Both the position numbers and the translations under genes were made by a program. Below, piece by piece: positions 61,193 through 64,000 of a stretch of 64,000 nucleotides of DNA (the first letter of the stretch is position 1; every line of letters starts with the position of its first letter). The notes beneath the pieces are model-generated. The model was not told the origin of the DNA and did no database searches. It saw only the letters and a list, made by a program, of their open reading frames with translations. This DNA comes from Paenibacillus antarcticus (lineage in GTDB: Bacteria; Bacillota; Bacilli; Paenibacillales; Paenibacillaceae). Where the stretch lies: contig NZ_LVJI01000001.1 in NCBI RefSeq assembly GCF_001637225.1, forward strand, positions 62,001 through 126,000, written 5' to 3'.

Positions 61193-61275
61193 TTCTAATG
61201 CACCTGCTTTACTTATCTATTTTATTTTTATGTTCATTTGTAATATAATGATGAATAGGAAGGAGTTGAACACTT

Positions 61276-61521
61276 ATGAGTGAAAACGTACAAAGCACCA
61301 TGTATGATGAAGTATTAGACGTATTAGATAAACTTCGTCCATTCCTTCAACGCGATGGCGGTGACGTAGAATTGGTCGATGTCGAAGACGGTATCATAAA
61401 GCTAAGATTAATGGGTGCATGCGGCAGCTGCCCAAGCTCCACGATTACTTTGAAAGCCGGTATTGAACGTGCTCTCCTAGAAGAAGTTGAGGGCGTAGTA
61501 GAGGTTGTTCAAGTATTTTAA
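61276..61521 (+). CDS. NifU-like C-terminal domain iron-sulfur scaffold (YutI type)
   Basis: An 81-residue protein with the Nfu motif [14 protein letters not shown], the CxxC that binds a [4Fe-4S] cluster between monomers. [27 protein letters not shown] is the family N-terminal half. It matches YutI of Bacillus, an Fe-S scaffold or carrier. AGGAAGGAG precedes the ATG. Strong terminator downstream. Confidence 0.93.
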   Translation: MSENVQSTMYDEVLDVLDKLRPFLQRDGGDVELVDVEDGIIKLRLMGACGSCPSSTITLKAGIERALLEEVEGVVEVVQVF

Positions 61522-61555
61522 TCTAAAACCTTAGAGAAATCTTCTTAATATTTTG

Positions 61556-61600
61556 AGAAAGTCTTGGACTTCGTGATCAACGATGCCAAGACTTTTTTTT
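61556..61600 (+). terminator. Intrinsic terminator after the NifU-type gene
   Basis: AAAGTCTTGG / CCAAGACTTT followed by eight T residues. Confidence 0.9.
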
Positions 61601-61708
61601 AATATAAGAAAGTATAAGTACCACTTAATATGCCATTCCTTATATCACCTCTGAAACCGGTGCCGTCTTTGAACAAGGACCTCTTTGCCGTTTCGACTTG
61701 TATAAGAC

Positions 61709-62473
61709 TTATATCCATGGCCGAATGGGATCAAGTCCTCCCGTAATATCCATGATATTGCCCGTAATAAAATCTGAGTCATCATGACACAAATATTGAA
61801 TGACCCGTGCGATATCTTCTCCACTTCCCGGTCTTCCATTAGGTGTCTCTAGGTCTTCTATTCCTTCAACTTCAGCGATGGATTTCTCCTTGTTCATTCC
61901 CCTAATATCACCAGGGCACACCATATTAACCGTAATGCCATATGGCGCTTCTTCTACGGCTAATGTCTTCGTGAAAGAAACAAGCCCTGTTTTCGCGGCT
62001 GCATACACGGCTCGATGTGGCCAAGCCCTCGCTTCTCCTGCATGTCCGAATCCGAAATGAATAATTCTTCCCCATTTCTTCTTCCTCATCGAAGGAATAA
62101 CCAAGTGGTCAAGTAACATAGCGCCGATCAGATTCCCTTGCATAAGCGAGATAATCTCAGCATGTGTATATTCCGTAAACAAACGTCGTTCCCGTATAAA
62201 AGGGCCAGCATTATTCACGATAATATCTGTACCTCCAAATTGATCATTCACTTGATTTATTAACCCTTCAAGTTGTTGTGGATCAGAGATGTCAGCTTGA
62301 ACAGCAATACATTGCACACCCTTAAGCTCAATCTTAGCTCGCAACTCCTCTGCCTCTACAGCACTATGGACATAGTTCAGAACGATATTACAACCTTGAT
62401 CTGCCAATGTAAGTGCTGTTCTCTTGCCTAACCCCTTCGCACTTCCCGTAATCAGGGCTACTCTCCCATTCAA
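61709..62473 (-). CDS. SDR-family oxidoreductase with altered active site
   Basis: A 254-residue FabG-like short-chain dehydrogenase: cofactor motif ALITGSAKGLGKR, IIVNNAG and YAAAK (YxxxK) are present. The catalytic Ser expected 13 residues before the Tyr is not there; the segment reads IIHFGFGHAGEA, with His or Gly in that place. The C-terminus (FITGNIMDITGGL) is normal. AGGAGG precedes the ATG. Either it uses another residue or it has a non-classical role. Confidence 0.88.
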   Translation of the reverse strand: MNGRVALITGSAKGLGKRTALTLADQGCNIVLNYVHSAVEAEELRAKIELKGVQCIAVQADISDPQQLEGLINQVNDQFGGTDIIVNNAGPFIRERRLFTEYTHAEIISLMQGNLIGAMLLDHLVIPSMRKKKWGRIIHFGFGHAGEARAWPHRAVYAAAKTGLVSFTKTLAVEEAPYGITVNMVCPGDIRGMNKEKSIAEVEGIEDLETPNGRPGSGEDIARVIQYLCHDDSDFITGNIMDITGGLDPIRPWI

Positions 62474-62540
62474 ATCTTTTCCTCCTCCAATGAGTGGTCA
62501 TACCTTAATTATAGAAGATTTAGTCGACCTCTACAAATAT

Positions 62541-62574
62541 AATCCCGCAAAAGCAACAAGGCTTTTGCGGGATT
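62541..62574 (-). terminator. Intrinsic terminator after metQ
   Basis: AATCCCGCAAAAG / CTTTTGCGGGATT stem, 47 bp past the metQ stop; AT-rich tail on the minus strand. Confidence 0.8.
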
Positions 62575-62620
62575 ATGCATAAGTTCATTCCAACATTGAG
62601 GTGAAGGCTCTGCCGTCTAT

Positions 62621-63412
62621 TTAGAATGCTGGGATAACAGCACCTTTATATTCATCCTCAATAAATTTCTTAACGTCAGCTGAAGTGAGTGCTTTCGCTA
62701 ACTTCTGAATGGCTTCAGAGTCTTTATTATCTGGACGTGCAACTAGAATATTCGCATATGGGTTATCTTTACCTTCGATTAACAAAGCGTCCTTAACCGG
62801 ATCCAAACCAGAATCAAGAACAAAGTTGGTATTAATAATAGCCAAGTCAACCTCATTCAATTGACGAGGGAGAATCGCCGCATCATGTTCAGTAATCACA
62901 AGATTCTTAGGATTCTCTGTAATGTCGCTCAGTTTAGATTCCACTGCTTTCGGATCTTTAAGCTTGATTAAACCATTATTCGCCAGCAGACTAAGCGCAC
63001 GTCCTCCATTGGTAGCGTCATTCGGAATAGCAATATGAGCCCCATCTTGAAGTTCATCAATTGATTTCAGCTTACTGGAATAAGCACCTAGAGGTTCAAT
63101 ATGAACAGCTGTAACGGATACCAAATCCATTTTACGTTTGCTATTTTCACTGTCAAGATACGGCTGATGTTGGAAGAAATTCGCATCCAATTGCTTCTCG
63201 AATAACTGTGTATTAGGTTGTACGTAATCAGTGAACTCAATGATTTGGATCTTGACGCCTTCCTTTTCTAGTGCTGGTTGAATATGTTTCAGAATCTCAG
63301 CGTGAGGGACAGATGTTGCCCCAATTTTCAAGGTGTCTGATGACGATTTACCACATGCGGATAGAACGACTACGAGTGAAAGACTTAGAAATGCAAGTGC
63401 CCATTTTTTCAT
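62621..63412 (-). CDS. metQ: Methionine ABC transporter substrate-binding lipoprotein
   Basis: A 263-residue NlpA/MetQ protein. Signal and lipobox LSAC give a lipid-anchored Cys20. Family blocks: LKIGATSVPHAEIL, LDANFFQHQPYL, IAIPNDATNGGRALSLL, DLAIINTNFVLDSGL. It binds methionine for the MetNI importer. AAGGGG precedes the ATG. It follows metI, 87 bp away. Confidence 0.95.
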   Translation of the reverse strand: MKKWALAFLSLSLVVVLSACGKSSSDTLKIGATSVPHAEILKHIQPALEKEGVKIQIIEFTDYVQPNTQLFEKQLDANFFQHQPYLDSENSKRKMDLVSVTAVHIEPLGAYSSKLKSIDELQDGAHIAIPNDATNGGRALSLLANNGLIKLKDPKAVESKLSDITENPKNLVITEHDAAILPRQLNEVDLAIINTNFVLDSGLDPVKDALLIEGKDNPYANILVARPDNKDSEAIQKLAKALTSADVKKFIEDEYKGAVIPAF

Positions 63413-63499
63413 TTTCCATTCCCCTTTTCTTCGATAAGAATAATGTGATATATATGCGACCGAATGTACTATTCGGGTACTACCATAATGGAGACATCT

Positions 63500-64000
63500 T
63501 TATTTTCTTGTAAAATGACGAACCAGTCGATCTCCTGCCATCTGAAGAAATTGTACCAATATAACGATTAACACAACCGCTATGATCATAACTTCCTTTT
63601 CATAACGGAAGTAACCATATCGAATCGCTAAGTCTCCAAGTCCCCCGCCACCTACTTGACCCGACATTGCGGTGTAGGATACGAGCGTAATAATCGTAAT
63701 CGTCATGGCTGCAAATAGACCTGGTCTCGCTTCAGGTAGTAGAACGCGTAGAATGATTTGTTGTGTTGATGCGCCCATCCCTTCAGCCGCTTCAATAACA
63801 CCCCGATCTACCTCACTAAGTGATGTCTCTACCAACCTTGCAAAGAAAGGAGCTGCTCCTACAACAAGCGGAGGAATCGTCCCCAGAACTCCAAATGATA
63901 CGCCTACAATCTCTCTTGTTATTGGGATCATCGCCACAATAAGAATAATAAAAGGTACCGATCTTAATATGTTAACCACAAAAGAAAGGACAACGTATAC
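63500..64000 (-). CDS. metI: Methionine ABC transporter permease, cut by window end
   Basis: The visible 166 residues are the C-terminal part of a MetI permease; the frame stays open to base 64000. It shows VVNILRSVPFIILIVAMIP, the EAA-like VIEAAEGMGASTQQIILRVLLPEA and GGGGLGDLAIRYGYFRYE, with several membrane segments. The MetN ATPase would lie beyond the window. Confidence 0.94.
   Translation of the reverse strand, partial: VYVVLSFVVNILRSVPFIILIVAMIPITREIVGVSFGVLGTIPPLVVGAAPFFARLVETSLSEVDRGVIEAAEGMGASTQQIILRVLLPEARPGLFAAMTITIITLVSYTAMSGQVGGGGLGDLAIRYGYFRYEKEVMIIAVVLIVILVQFLQMAGDRLVRHFTRK

Overview
The window looks like chromosome from a spore-forming, low-GC Gram-positive bacterium of the Paenibacillus type. 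The evidence is gene content: gerM-rph-rdgB, GerE, Sda, YhcN and YjcZ sporulation proteins, YheC/YheD ATP-grasp proteins, EcsAB, DnaB/DnaI primosome loaders, an sdhCAB operon and the futalosine-pathway enzyme MqnE. Ribosome-binding sites are strong (AGGAGG) and GTG/TTG starts are frequent. I saw no rRNA, tRNA, CRISPR array, transposase or prophage. The first gene (asnB) and the last (metI) are cut by the window edges.

Region by region: 1-3.8 kb holds the asnB 3' end, a gerM-rph-rdgB operon and a PgpA-like gene. 3.9-5.1 kb is a run of five tandem paralogous mini-genes (50-74 aa) sharing a near-invariant core (PKNINKN..IN.DPDFTEA); I do not recognise the family. 5.3-7.5 kb has an MBL-fold hydrolase and a TerC-family protein behind a yybP-ykoY manganese riboswitch. 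7.5-10 kb is an SsuABC/ThiXYZ-like ABC importer. 10.3-21 kb is a sporulation and probable spore-surface block: gerE, a YhcN lipoprotein, a small basic protein, three GT2 glycosyltransferases, a giant decapeptide-repeat protein (about 1,550 aa, with a four-fold 450-bp internal repeat) and a divergent YheC/YheD protein.

21-37 kb is mostly housekeeping and regulation: psd, SDRs, AraC and MocR regulators, a PPOX-fold protein, an aminotransferase, a missed YjcZ mini-gene, ecsAB, a DEAD-box-like helicase, cheX, a LysR gene next to a HisJ-type phosphatase, a Tat-exported phosphoesterase and a DUF3891 protein. 37.5-41.9 kb carries sdhCAB with a divergent LysR gene. 42-44.3 kb is ktrB-ktrA behind a ydaO-type c-di-AMP riboswitch. 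44.5-53 kb has a CPBP protease, uvrC, trxA, a small membrane protein, dnaB-dnaI, yuiB and hemQ.

53-64 kb has a type II NADH dehydrogenase with a Rex-like box, the YumC-type ferredoxin reductase, an Sda checkpoint gene behind a cluster of DnaA-box-like sequences, a second YheC/YheD protein, an Fe-S and respiratory group (erpA, mqnE, a YutJ-like oxidoreductase, yuzB, a NifU-type protein), an SDR that lacks the usual catalytic Ser, and metI-metQ.

The parts least explained by known biology are the five-copy mini-gene array, the repeat-protein/glycosyltransferase/basic-protein locus, the duplicated leader of mqnE and a string of small hairpins upstream of the helicase. All functional statements are from reading the sequence and recalling families; no database search was run.
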